This document shows positions 29,592 through 42,470 of a DNA stretch of 64,000 nucleotides, piece by piece. The notes under the pieces were generated by a model. It saw only the letters and a list, made by a program, of their open reading frames with translations. It did no database searches and had not been told where the DNA came from. The position numbers and the translations under genes are program-made. Numbering within the stretch: the first letter of the stretch is position 1; the number at the start of each line of letters is the position of its first letter. The DNA is from Gigantopelta aegis (Eukaryota > Mollusca > Gastropoda > Neomphalida > Peltospiridae), in contig NW_024533064.1 of assembly GCF_016097555.1 (NCBI RefSeq), positions 34,339 through 98,338 of the forward strand, read 5' to 3'.

Positions 29592-29794
29592 ATTATTTGT
29601 GTTTTTTGTTTTAAAATGTGCACAAATTTTATTTTACTTTTATTTTTTATTACAATTTATTGGTTTTATGCATTCTACTATATTTATGTTTAACTATAGT
29701 CTATATTACTTGTTGTTTTTCTATTTGTTTTTGTATAATTATATACAACATAGTTTCCTATAATATTATCTTTATTTGAAGTTGTATGGATGCA

Positions 29795-29822
29795 CCACTC
29801 CCACAAAACTCAGCAGTCTAAA
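29795..29822 (+). promoter_or_regulatory. Shared motif just upstream of RTK F start
   Basis: CCACTCCCACAAAACTCAGC lies about 20 bases before the ATG. Close versions sit at the same distance before the starts of G (42438-42470) and K (56068-56093): CCACTCC, an A-rich gap, then TCA and CAG. The position suggests a core-promoter or initiator element with a very short 5' leader, or a translation-start context. Genes I, J and M have a different shared flank. Confidence 0.35.
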
Positions 29823-31020
29823 ATGTATCTTCTGTCATGTACTGTATTTCTCTCTCTCTTTATTCCATTATCTGGTAAGTATATTATAAAGTTAATATCA
29901 TATATTATATTTGTACATGTACTATTACTATAGGGAACTCTTGTACTGAAGGGTTATGGACTATGAACTGTTACAACACAAAGCTGAACAAATTTGTGAT
30001 GGCAAAAGTTGTAATATACCTCTTAACAAAAAGTTAGGAAAGGATATGTGGATAATGACTTCCTACAGTTTTACTTGTTCTGGAAACATTACCAGTCTTT
30101 TACTTGGTGGAGATCTGAGGTTGAATGAAGATTACTATCCTATTATTTCCCTTTGGAGTAGACAAGAAGGAAGTACAATTTATAACAGAGTAGCTGATAG
30201 TAATAGAACATTATCACTTGATCCATACAATTTTAGTACCTCTGGTCCATTACTATATCATTTGTCAGAACCATTACAATTTGAATCAGGACAAGTACTT
30301 GGATTAAGACACTATGATAACGGTGGTATATTACGATTGTATTACATTGATAATAGTTTATCAATAATATATAAGTTTGAAAAGGATTTCATTAACTCTA
30401 ATACTATTGACACATCATAAGGAAGCAATGTCCATAATGTAGAACGCAAACAAGTTTTAATATATCCAAAAACAGGTAAATAAATTTAATTAGTTTGAAT
30501 ATTGCATGTTCTTTATTCCTAGATACACCTCAGTGTATTAATAGATTTCCAAATGAAGCTACAATGATAGCCAAATCAAGAGATATTACAAATGTTATAA
30601 AATATGAAGATGGGGTTATGAGATATTTTCCTGATCTTCATGTTACATGTGATGGTCATGTGACACATATAATTTTTGGAGGAAGAATTAACAATGATGT
30701 CAATGAACCAAATATACAACTTTGGAGATCATCTGTTTTGGAGAATGAAATCACAATCTCCTCACAATACTATTCTATTTCCACTAAGTTATATCAATAT
30801 AATTTATCTACACCAGTACCTGTACAAAATGGAGATTACTTGGGTATCTACCAACCATCAAATGGACATTTTATAATATATCAACAAGAATTGAATGGTC
30901 CAAAAAATTATGAAAGTGCAGTAAGTCTATCTGATGAGAATAATTATCCTCTGATATCACTAGTTGTTGGTAAGTATATATAATTATGTTGTTATAATTA
31001 ATTAATTAATTTATTTATTA

Positions 31021-31061
<41 letters not shown>

Positions 31062-34000
31062 ATATTATTATTATTATTATTATCATTATTATTATTATTA
31101 CTGGTATATCTTTACAGTTCCTACTGGTGTGGATATTTCCTCTGTTATATCAAGTTATCCTATAACTATCTCATTATTAAATAGTACTACTTCCACCTCA
31201 TCTTCTAGTATGTTAATATATCAATAATTGTAATTATTATGTTTATAATTATATATATTTTATTATCTAGATATTGTTATATCTACTACTGTTATAATTC
31301 CAAGTAGTAACAATAATTTAGATAGTTCTATAACTGAGTTACTATTGACAGTTACTACATCATCTGTTAATATCCTCATATCATCCACACCTATCATAGT
31401 GTTTCAAGGACCAAATAGTGGAGAGAATAATCCAGTGATAATAATAACAGCCATTATAGTTCCTATAATACTGCTCTTATTAATTGTTGGTATAATTCTA
31501 ACAAGTTGTGTTATAGTTTATCATCAGAAACAAAAGAAGAGAAAGACTAATGTAGCTATTATTGATGATAACAACTCTGGTCATCTCAGTAACCCAACAT
31601 ATCAATCAAACACACTAAACCAAACTAGTACTAATGTCAGTAAAGTTCCTTGTGATAATATATCTAATCCAGTATATGGAGGTAATATAATATCAATTAT
31701 ATCTATCTAATAATAGTACATGTAATCACATGTACATTCATTATAATGAATATTTCATAAATTTATAGCTAATGACTGTACCAGATCAAGTAATGCTACT
31801 CTAAAGATAGTACAACTGCAGTATGGAGTAACTAACCACTACTCACAACCAGAAGAGGACAACACTACACTCAAGACAAGTGAACTAGTATATAAAGAAG
31901 CTAACAGAGAATCATTCTATTCAGAGGCAGGAGTTCCTAATAATGATATTACTCTTACAACAGTACAAGGTATACTTTATGAAGAAACTACTCCATTAAA
32001 ATCAAAGTCTAAAGGATGTAATGAACAGTTCTATACAGAAACAAACATACCAGTACAAACTGTGAGTGACTTACTTTAAATGACTTAACATCAATACCAT
32101 CCATTCATCCATTCGTTTATTCCATTAATTTATATAAACCTACAACTAACAACATTATCAGATTACATTAGTACATAATTTAGTGTAGGGGAATTACTCT
32201 TTACTACTTAACATGATGATTATATAAACAATAACATAGTAACAGTTTTATATCTTCTCATTATTAGATCGTAACATTATATCTTTATATACAGGATATA
32301 TCTACTGAACCATCTATATATAATGTATTACAAAGAGGTGAACTGTGTGTACCTACTGTGGTAAGTAGAGTAGTGTAATCACATGTGATATATCTACTGA
32401 ACCATCTATATATAATGTATTACAAAGAGGTGAACTATATGTACCTACTGTGGTAAGTAGAGTAGTGTAATCTGAACCATCTATATATAATGTATTACAA
32501 AGAGGTGAACTATATGTACCTACTGTGGTAAGTAGAGTAGTGTAATCTGAACCATCTATATATAATGTATTACAAAGAGGTGAACTATATGTACCTACTG
32601 TGGTAAGTAGTGTAGTGTAATCACATGTGATATATCTACTGAACCATCTATATATAATGTATTACAAAGAGGTGAACTATATGTACCTACTGTGGTAAGT
32701 AGAGTAGTGTAATCACATGTGATATATCTACTGAACCATCTATATATAGTGTATTACAAAGAGGTGAACTATATGTACCTACTGTGGTAAGTAGAGTAGT
32801 GTAATCACATGTGATATATCTACTGAACCATCTATATATAATGTATTGCAAAGAGGTGAACTATATGTACCTACTGTGGTAAATAGAGTAGTGTAATCAC
32901 ATGTGATATATCTACTGAACCATCTATATATAATGTATTACAAAGAGGTGAACTATATGTACCTACTGTGGTAAGTAGAGTAGTGTAATCACATGTGATA
33001 TATCTACTAAACCATCTATATATAGTGTATTACAAAGAGGTGAACTATATGTACCTACTGTGGTAAGTAGAGTAGTGTAATCACATGTGATATATCTACT
33101 GAACCATCTATATATATGTATTACAAAGAGGTGAACTATATGTACCTACTGTGGTAAGTAGAGTAGTGTAATCACATGTGATACATCTACTGAACCATCT
33201 ATATATAATGTATTACAAAGAGGTGAACTATATGTACCTACTGTGGTAAGTAGAGTAGTGTAATCACATGTGATATATCTACTAAACCATCTATATATAG
33301 TGTATTACAAAGAGGTGAACTATATGTACCTACCGTGGTAAGTAGAGTAGTGTAATCACATGTGATATATCTACTGAACCATCTATATATAATGTATTAC
33401 AAAGAGGTGAACTATATGTACCTACTGTGGTAAGTAGAGTAGTGTAATCACATGTGATACATCTACTGAACCATCTATATATAATGTATTACAAAGAGGT
33501 GAACTATATGTACCTACTGTGGTAAGTAGAGTAGTGTAATCACATGTGATATATCTACTGAACCATCTATATATAGTGTATTACAAAGAGGTGAACTATA
33601 TGTACCTACTGTGGTAAGTAGTGTAGTGTAATCACATGTGATATATCTACTGAACCATCTATATATAATGTATTACAAAGAGGTGAACTATATGTACCTA
33701 CTGTGGTAAATAGAGTAGTGTAATCACATGTGATATATCTACTGAACCATCTATATATAATGTATTACAAAGAGGTGAACTATATGTACCTACTGTGGTA
33801 AGTAGAGTAGTGTAATCACATGTGATATATCTACTGAACCATCTATATATAATGTATTACAAAGAGGTGAACTATATGTACTACTGTGGTAAGTAGAGTA
33901 GTGTAATCACATGTGATATATCTACTGAACCATCTATATATAATGTATTACAAAGAGGTGAACTATATGTACCTACTGTGGTAAGTAGAGTAGTGTAATC

Positions 34001-37000
34001 ACATGTGATATATCTACTGAACCATCTATATATAATGTATTACAAAGAGGTGAACTATATGTACCTACTGTGGTAAGTAGAGTAGTGTAATCACATGTGA
34101 TATATCTACTGAACCATCTATATATAGTGTATTACAAAGAGGTGAACTATATGTACCTACTGTGGTAAGTAGTGTAGTGTAATCACATGTGATATATCTA
34201 CTGAACCATCTATATATAATGTATTACAAAGAGGTGAACTATATGTACCTACTGTGGTAAATAGAGTAGTGTAATCACATGTGATATATCTACTGAACCA
34301 TCTATATATAATGTATTACAAAGAGGTGAACTATATGTACCTACTGTGGTAAATAGAGTAGTGTAATCACATGTGATATATCTACTGAACCATCTATATA
34401 TAATGTATTACAAAGAGGTGAACTATATGTACCTACTGTGGTAAGTAGAGTAGTGTAATCACATGTGATATATCTACTGAACCATCTATATATAGTGTAT
34501 TACAAAGAGGTGAACTATATGTACCTACTGTGGTAAGTAGTGTAGTGTAATCACATGTGATATATCTACTAAACCATCTATATATAGTGTATTACAAAGA
34601 GGTGAACTATATGTACCTACTGTGGTAAGTAGTGTAGTGTAATCACATGTGATATATCTACTGAACCATCTATATATAATGTATTACAAAGAGGTGAACT
34701 ATATGTACCTACTGTGGTAAATAGAGTAGTGTAATCACATGTGATATATCTACTGAACCATCTATATATAATGTATTACAAAGAGGTGAACTATATGTAC
34801 CTACTGTGGTAAGTAGAGTAGTGTAATCACATGTGATATATCTACTGAACCATCTATATATAATGTATTACAAAGAGGTGAACTATATGTACCTACTGTG
34901 GTAAGTAGAGTAGTGTAATCACATGTGATATATCTACTGAACCATCTATATATAATGTATTACAAAGAGGTGAACTATATGTACCTACTGTGGTAAGTAG
35001 AGTAGTGTAATCACATGTGATATATATACTGAACCATCTATATATAGTGTATTACAAAGAGGTGAACTATATGTACCTACTGTGGTAAGTAGTGTAGTGT
35101 AATCACATGTGATATATCTACTGAACCATCTATATATAATGTATTACAAAGAGGTGAACTATATGTACCTACTGTGGTAAATAGAGTAGTGTAATCACAT
35201 GTGATATATCTACTGAACCATCTATATATAATGTATTACAAAGAGGTGAACTATATGTACCTACTGTGGTAAATAGAGTAGTGTAATCACATGTGATATA
35301 TCTACTGAACCATCTATATATAATGTATTACAAAGAGGTGAACTATATGTACCTACTGTGGTAAGTAGAGTAGTGTAATCACATGTGATATATCTACTGA
35401 ACCATCTATATATAGTGTATTACAAAGAGGTGAACTATATGTACCTACTGTGGTAAGTAGTGTAGTGTAATCACATGTGATATATCTACTGAACCATCTA
35501 TATATAGTGTATTACAAAGAGGTGAACTATATGTACCTACTGTGGTAAGTAGTGTAGTGTAATCACATGTGATATATCTACTGAACCATCTATATATAAT
35601 GTATTACAAAGAGGTGAACTATATGTACCTACTGTGGTAAATAGAGTAGTGTAATCACATGTGATATATCTACTGAACCATCTATATATAATGTATTACA
35701 AAGAGGTGAACTATATGTACCTACTGTGGTAAGTAGAGTAGTGTAATCACATGTGATATATCTACTGAACCATCTATATATAATGTATTACAAAGAGGTG
35801 AACTATATGTACCTACTGTGGTAAGTAGAGTAGTGTAATCTGAACCATCTATATATAATGTATTACAAAGAGGTGAACTATATGTACCTACTGTGGTAAG
35901 TAGAGTAGTGTAATCTGAACCATCTATATATAATGTATTACAAAGAGGTGAACTATATGTACCTACTGTGGTTGTAGTGTAGTGTAATCACATGTGATAT
36001 ATCTACTGAACCATCTATATATAATGTATTACAAAGAGGTGAACTATATGTACCTACTGTGGTAAGTAGAGTAGTGTAATCACATGTGATATATCTACTG
36101 AACCATCTATATATAGTGTATTACAAAGAGGTGAACTATATGTACCTACTGTGGTAAGTAGAGTAGTGTAATCACATGTGATATATCTACTGAACATCTA
36201 TATATAATGTATTGCAAAGAGGTGAACTATATGTACCTACTGTGGTAAATAGAGTAGTGTAATCACATGTGATATATCTACTGAACCATCTATATATAAT
36301 GTATTACAAAGAGGTGAACTATATGTACCTACTGTGGTAAGTAGAGTAGTGTAATCACATGTGATATATCTACTAAACCATCTATATATAGTGTATTACA
36401 AAGAGGTGAACTATATGTACCTACTGTGGTAAGTAGAGTAGTGTAATCACATGTGATATATCTACTGAACCATCTATATATAATGTATTACAAAGAGGTG
36501 AACTATATGTACCTACTGTGGTAAGTAGAGTAGTGTAATCACATGTGATACATCTACTGAACCATCTATATATAATGTATTACAAAGAGGTGAACTATAT
36601 GTACCTACTGTGGTAAGTAGAGTAGTGTAATCACATGTGATATATCTACTAAACCATCTATATATAGTGTATTACAAAGAGGTGAACTATATGTACCTAC
36701 CGTGGTAAGTAGAGTAGTGTAATCACATGTGATATATCTACTGAACCATCTATATATAATGTATTACAAAGAGGTGAACTATATGTACCTACTGTGGTAA
36801 GTAGAGTAGTGTAATCACATGTGATACATCTACTGAACCATCTATATATAATGTATTACAAAGAGGTGAACTATATGTACCTACTGTGGTAAGTAGAGTA
36901 GTGTAATCACATGTGATATATCTACTGAACCATCTATATATAGTGTATTACAAAGAGGTGAACTATATGTACCTACTGTGGTAAGTAGTGTAGTGTAATC

Positions 37001-40000
37001 ACATGTGATATATCTACTGAACCATCTATATATAATGTATTACAAAGAGGTGAACTATATGTACCTACTGTGGTAAATAGAGTAGTGTAATCACATGTGA
37101 TATATCTACTGAACCATCTATATATAATGTATTACAAAGAGGTGAACTATATGTACCTACTGTGGTAAGTAGAGTAGTGTAATCACATGTGATATATCTA
37201 CTGAACCATCTATATATAATGTATTACAAAGAGGTGAACTATATGTACCTACTGTGGTAAGTAGAGTAGTGTAATCACATGTGATATATCTACTGAACCA
37301 TCTATATATAATGTATTACAAAGAGGTGAACTATATGTACCTACTGTGGTAAGTAGAGTAGTGTAATCACATGTGATATATCTACTGAACCATCTATATA
37401 TAATGTATTACAAAGAGGTGAACTATATGTACCTACTGTGGTAAGTAGAGTAGTGTAATCACATGTGATATATCTACTGAACATCTATATATAGTGTATT
37501 ACAAAGAGGTGAACTATATGTACCTACTGTGGTAAGTAGTGTAGTGTAATCACATGTGATATATCTACTGAACCATCTATATATAATGTATTACAAAGAG
37601 GTGAACTATATGTACCTACTGTGGTAAATAGAGTAGTGTAATCACATGTGATATATCTACTGAACCATCTATATATAATGTATTACAAAGAGGTGAACTA
37701 TATGTACCTACTGTGGTAAATAGAGTAGTGTAATCACATGTGATATATCTACTGAACCATCTATATATAATGTATTACAAAGAGGTGAACTATATGTACC
37801 TACTGTGGTAAGTAGAGTAGTGTAATCACATGTGATATATCTACTGAACCATCTATATATAGTGTATTACAAAGAGGTGAACTATATGTACCTACTGTGG
37901 TAAGTAGTGTAGTGTAATCACATGTGATATATCTACTAAACCATCTATATATAGTGTATTACAAAGAGGTGAACTATATGTACCTACTGTGGTAAGTAGT
38001 GTAGTGTAATCACATGTGATATATCTACTGAACCATCTATATATAATGTATTACAAAGAGGTGAACTATATGTACCTACTGTGGTAAATAGAGTAGTGTA
38101 ATCACATGTGATATATCTACTGAACCATCTATATATAATGTATTACAAAGAGGTGAACTATATGTACCTACTGTGGTAAGTAGAGTAGTGTAATCACATG
38201 TGATATATCTACTGAACCATCTATATATAATGTATTACAAAGAGGTGAACTATATGTACCTACTGTGGTAAGTAGAGTAGTGTAATCACATGTGATATAT
38301 CTACTGAACCATCTATATATAATGTATTACAAAGAGGTGAACTATATGTACTACTGTGGTAAGTAGAGTAGTGTAATCACATGTGATATATATACTGAAC
38401 CATCTATATATAGTGTATTACAAAGAGGTGAACTATATGTACCTACTGTGGTAAGTAGTGTAGTGTAATCACATGTGATATATCTACTGAACCATCTATA
38501 TATATGTATTACAAAGAGGTGAACTATATGTACCTACTGTGGTAAATAGAGTAGTGTAATCACATGTGATATATCTACTGAACCATCTATATATAATGTA
38601 TTACAAAGAGGTGAACTATATGTACCTACTGTGGTAAATAGAGTAGTGTAATCACATGTGATATATCTACTGAACATCTATATATAATGTATTACAAAGA
38701 GGTGAACTATATGTACCTACTGTGGTAAGTAGAGTAGTGTAATCACATGTGATATATCTACTGAACCATCTATATATAGTGTATACAAAGAGGTGAACTA
38801 TATGTACCTACTGTGGTAATAGTGTAGTGTAATCACATGTGATATATCTACTGAACCATCTATATATAGTGTATTACAAAGAGGTGAACTATATGTACCT
38901 ACTGTGGTAAGTAGTGTAGTGTAATCACATGTGATATATCTACTGAACCATCTATATATAATGTATTACAAAGAGGTGAACTATATGTACCTACTGTGGT
39001 AAATAGAGTAGTGTAATCACATGTGAATATATCTACTGAACCATCTATATATAATGTATTACAAAGAGGTGAACTATATGTACCTACTGTGGTAAGTAGA
39101 GTAGTGTAATCACATGTGATATATCTACTGAACCATCTATATATAATGTATTACAAAGAGGTGAACTATATGTACCTACTGTGGTAAGTAGAGTAGTGTA
39201 ATCACATGTGATATATCTACTGAACCATCTATATATAATGTATTACAAAGAGGTGAACTATATGTACCTACTGTGGTAAGTAGAGTAGTGTAATCACATG
39301 TGATATATCTACTGAACCATCTATATATAGTGTATTACAAAGAGGTGAACTATATGTACCTACTGTGGTAAGTAGTGTAGTGTAATCACATGTGATATAT
39401 CTACTGAACCATCTATATATAATGTATTACAAAGAGGTGAACTATATGTACCTACTGTGGTAAATAGAGTAGTGTAATCACATGTGATATATCTACTGAA
39501 CCATCTATATATAATGTATTACAAAGAGGTGAACTATATGTACCTACTGTGGTAAATAGAGTAGTGTAATCACATGTGATATATCTACTGAACCATCTAT
39601 ATATAATGTATTACAAAGAGGTGAACTATATGTACCTACTGTGGTAAGTAGAGTAGTGTAATCACATGTGATATATCTACTGAACCATCTATATATAGTG
39701 TATTACAAAGAGGTGAACTATATGTACCTACTGTGGTAAGTAGTGTAGTGTAATCACATGTGATATATCTACTGAACCATCTATATATAGTGTATTACAA
39801 AGAGGTGAACTATATGTACCTACTGTGGTAAGTAGTGTAGTGTAATCACATGTGATATATCTACTGAACCATCTATATATAATGTATTACAAAGAGGTGA
39901 ACTATATGTACCTACTGTGGTAAATAGAGTAGTGTAATCACATGTGATATATCTACTGAACCATCTATATATAATGTATTACAAAGAGGTGAACTATATG

Positions 40001-42365
40001 TACCTACTGTGGTAAGTAGAGTAGTGTAATCACATGTGATATATCTACTGAACCATCTATATATAATGTATTACAAAGAGGTGAACTATATGTACTACTG
40101 TGGTAAGTAGAGTAGTGTAATCACATGTGATATATCTACTGAACCATCTATATATAATGTATTACAAAGAGGTGAACTATATGTACCTACTGTGGTAAGT
40201 AGAGTAGTGTAATCACATGTGATATATATACTGAACCATCTATATATAGTGTATTACAAAGAGGTGAACTATATGTACCTACTGTGGTAAGTAGTGTAGT
40301 GTAATCACATGTGATATATCTACTGAACCATCTATATATAATGTATTACAAAGAGGTGAACTATATGTACCTACTGTGGTGAATAGAGTAGTGTAATCAC
40401 ATGTGATATATCTACTGAACCATCTATATAATGTATTACAAAGAGGTGAACTATATGTACCTACTGTGGTAAGTAGAGTAGTGTAATCACATGTGATATA
40501 TCTACTGAACCATCTATATATAATGTATTACAAAGAGGTGAACTATATGTACCTACTGTGGTAAGTAGAGTAGTGTAATCACATGTGATATATATACTGA
40601 ACCATCTATATATAATGTATTACAAAGAGGTGAACTATATGTACCTAATGTGGTAAGTAGAATCACATAATGTTTATTTCATTAATAATGGGTCAACTTA
40701 GTACCAGTCTGGGTTGATTTTAACCTTAAGTATTTGATCTTAAGTATATTATTTGATAACATGTGACTACATAATGACTCACAATGTTTTTCATTGTAAT
40801 ATAATGACATCATACAATATCAATCTGTTCTATATAGGCTGAACGAGAGCAATTAGTTAACCAATATGAAATGCAAGAGAGTATTTACTCCTCTCTTGTT
40901 GATGTTCAGGTATACCTTCAAATGATGCACACACATACAAACATAAGATCACATCCATTATTTTAGAGTACATCTCATGAGTTCTTTATTGAAGAACCCA
41001 TTATTGGGAACCAGGATCTGATACTTATAGTATATATCAACAACTATCCGATAAGAAATACCGGGAGATTATCCGTCAACAGATACAGTAAGAATATAAT
41101 TGGTTGATTGTTTTATTTGATGTTGTATATATTATCAGAGTCACTGGTCATCTTGGTTCTGGACAGTTTGGTACTGTCAATCAAGGTGTGTGGCTTTCTC
41201 CTAATGGTCCAGTAGATGTTGCTATTAAGACACTTAATGATAAAACCTCAGAGGAAGAGAAAGTTAAGTTCCTACAAGAGGCAGCCATTATGGGTCAATT
41301 TCATCATCCCAATATTGTCAAGTTATATGGAGTGGTCACTGTTGGAGAACCAGTGAGATAATGTCAAAAATTATACTTAATTAATATATCTTAATTAGAT
41401 AATGATAATACTGGAGATAGTATCTAATGGAGACTTGAGAGACTATCTGCAAAAATTCCAACCTTCGTAAGTTTTAATACCAATATATAATCTATTAATT
41501 TCAATATTTTTAATTACAGACCAGGAGAGTTAGTTCCTTCTACACTGCCTACTCTCCTACTCAGTTTCTGTCGTCAGATTGTCTCTGGTATGGAGTACCT
41601 GTCAAAAAAATGTTTTGTACACAGAGACCTGGCAGCTAGGAATATATTAGTGACTGAACAGGGTATTTGTAAGGTATGATATAGTTGTAAATATAAGTAG
41701 AGTGGATTTATTGTTTTGTGTACAGATTGCAGACTTTGGTATGTCCAGAGATTTACAAGATGAGAATATTATATCTCACATGCTTGATGATTCCCATTAA
41801 ATGGACATCTCCTGAAGTCAGTAGATTACTAATGTTATGTATCAGTTATATTGTAAACTGTATAACTACAGGCCTTACATTTCAAACGATACTCCACTGC
41901 TAGTGATGTGTGGAGTTTTGGTGTAGTACTCTATGAGATATGGAGTCTAGGACACAAACCATTTGAGAATCATAGCAATCAAGAGGTAAAATATAAAGTA
42001 TATAATGAGTAATGATATGAGATGATTTTAGTATATGAGGTTAATAGATTCTGGTTATCGTCTTCCTCCTCCTCCTGGTTGTCCCAGACCTATCTATAAG
42101 ATGATGATACAATGTTGTAAGAGTGTCTTATATGTACTACTACTACTTGATAATATGTGTACATCAATGTACAGGCATCAGAGTTTTTTAGTCGTCCTAC
42201 ATTTTTCAAGTTGTATCAGATCTATCTCAGCTGATAGTATGATCTCCTCATAGTGTATGTCTAATGAAAACCATTGAGCTGTATTCCAGAGAGTCCAGTA
42301 CTTGGAGGTTCACTAGATACTGGACAAATAACCTCTCATATAGATTTACAGAGAATGTATATGTG
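29823..42365 (+). CDS. RTK F: receptor tyrosine kinase interrupted by an 8.4-kb exon-derived array
   Basis: Exon 1 (29823-29874) encodes [18 protein letters not shown]. Ectodomain 1 is 29934-30475 ([31 protein letters not shown]); ectodomain 2 is 30533-30969 ([25 protein letters not shown]). Stalk is 31118-31207; 31271-31681 adds membrane segment [28 protein letters not shown] and SNPVYGG. Tail exons are 31769-32061 ([20 protein letters not shown]), 32295-32360 (SIYNVL), 40838-40909 (ESIYSSL) and 40967-41087 (juxtamembrane [15 protein letters not shown]). Kinase exons are 41139-41352, 41399-41466, 41520-41673, 41726-41816, 41872-41985, 42032-42116 and 42176-42365. N-lobe and catalytic loop are intact ([21 protein letters not shown]). 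The activation-loop exon reads [10 protein letters not shown] instead of [10 protein letters not shown] and has indels; the last exon is heavily disturbed. Indels also occur near 29952, 30417 and 41011. Whether a full kinase is made depends on splicing out the whole array. Confidence 0.75.
31017..31103 (+). repeat. (ATT)n microsatellite in RTK F
   Basis: Nearly pure ATT/TTA trinucleotide run in the intron between ectodomain 2 and the stalk exon. Confidence 0.9.
31433..31531 (+). other. Transmembrane segment of RTK F
   Basis: [20 protein letters not shown] followed by [17 protein letters not shown]: about 28 hydrophobic residues and a basic stop-transfer. The same membrane exon, slightly changed, is in J (51640-51745) and K (about 58520-58620), not in the kinase-less genes. 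Confidence 0.8.
32295..40652 (+). repeat. 92-bp exon-plus-donor tandem array, about 90 copies
   Basis: Each unit is a 66-bp stretch identical or nearly so to the tail exon ([17 protein letters not shown] plus flanks) followed by 26 bp starting GTAAGTAGAG. Only the first copy is preceded by a proper acceptor (TATACAG at 32288-32294). Later copies are preceded by AATCACATGT, with no AG at the border. So each copy has a good 5' splice site but no 3' splice site. Unit variants are GTAAGTAGAG, GTAAGTAGTG or GTAAATAGAG donors, and TATAATG or TATAGTG in the middle. Early and late units include 75-bp deletion forms. Higher-order periods of about 0.92 kb (10 units) and 3,367 bp are visible. 92 is not a multiple of 3, and the frame through each donor meets TAA after six codons. 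Confidence 0.95.
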
Positions 42366-42437
42366 AATTATTTGTGTTTTTGTAAATGTTCACAAATTAA
42401 AATTCTTATCAAGAGTGTTTGCTAGAGTTGTAGTGAT

Positions 42438-42470
42438 CCACTCCCATAAAATTCATTCAGTTCAGCAAAA
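42438..42470 (+). promoter_or_regulatory. Shared upstream motif of receptor G
   Basis: CCACTCCCATAAAATTCATT then CAGTTCAGC directly before the ATG: the same CCACTCC / A-rich / TCA / CAG arrangement as before RTK F and RTK K. Confidence 0.35.

Noticed and set aside
32295-40652. CRISPR array
   Set aside because: The whole 92-bp unit repeats with only scattered changes; there are no unique spacers, and the unit contains a eukaryotic coding exon and splice donor.
32295-40652. About 90 real, separately spliced exons
   Set aside because: Copies after the first lack a 3' splice site at the exon border, and the 26-bp spacer is too short for an intron.
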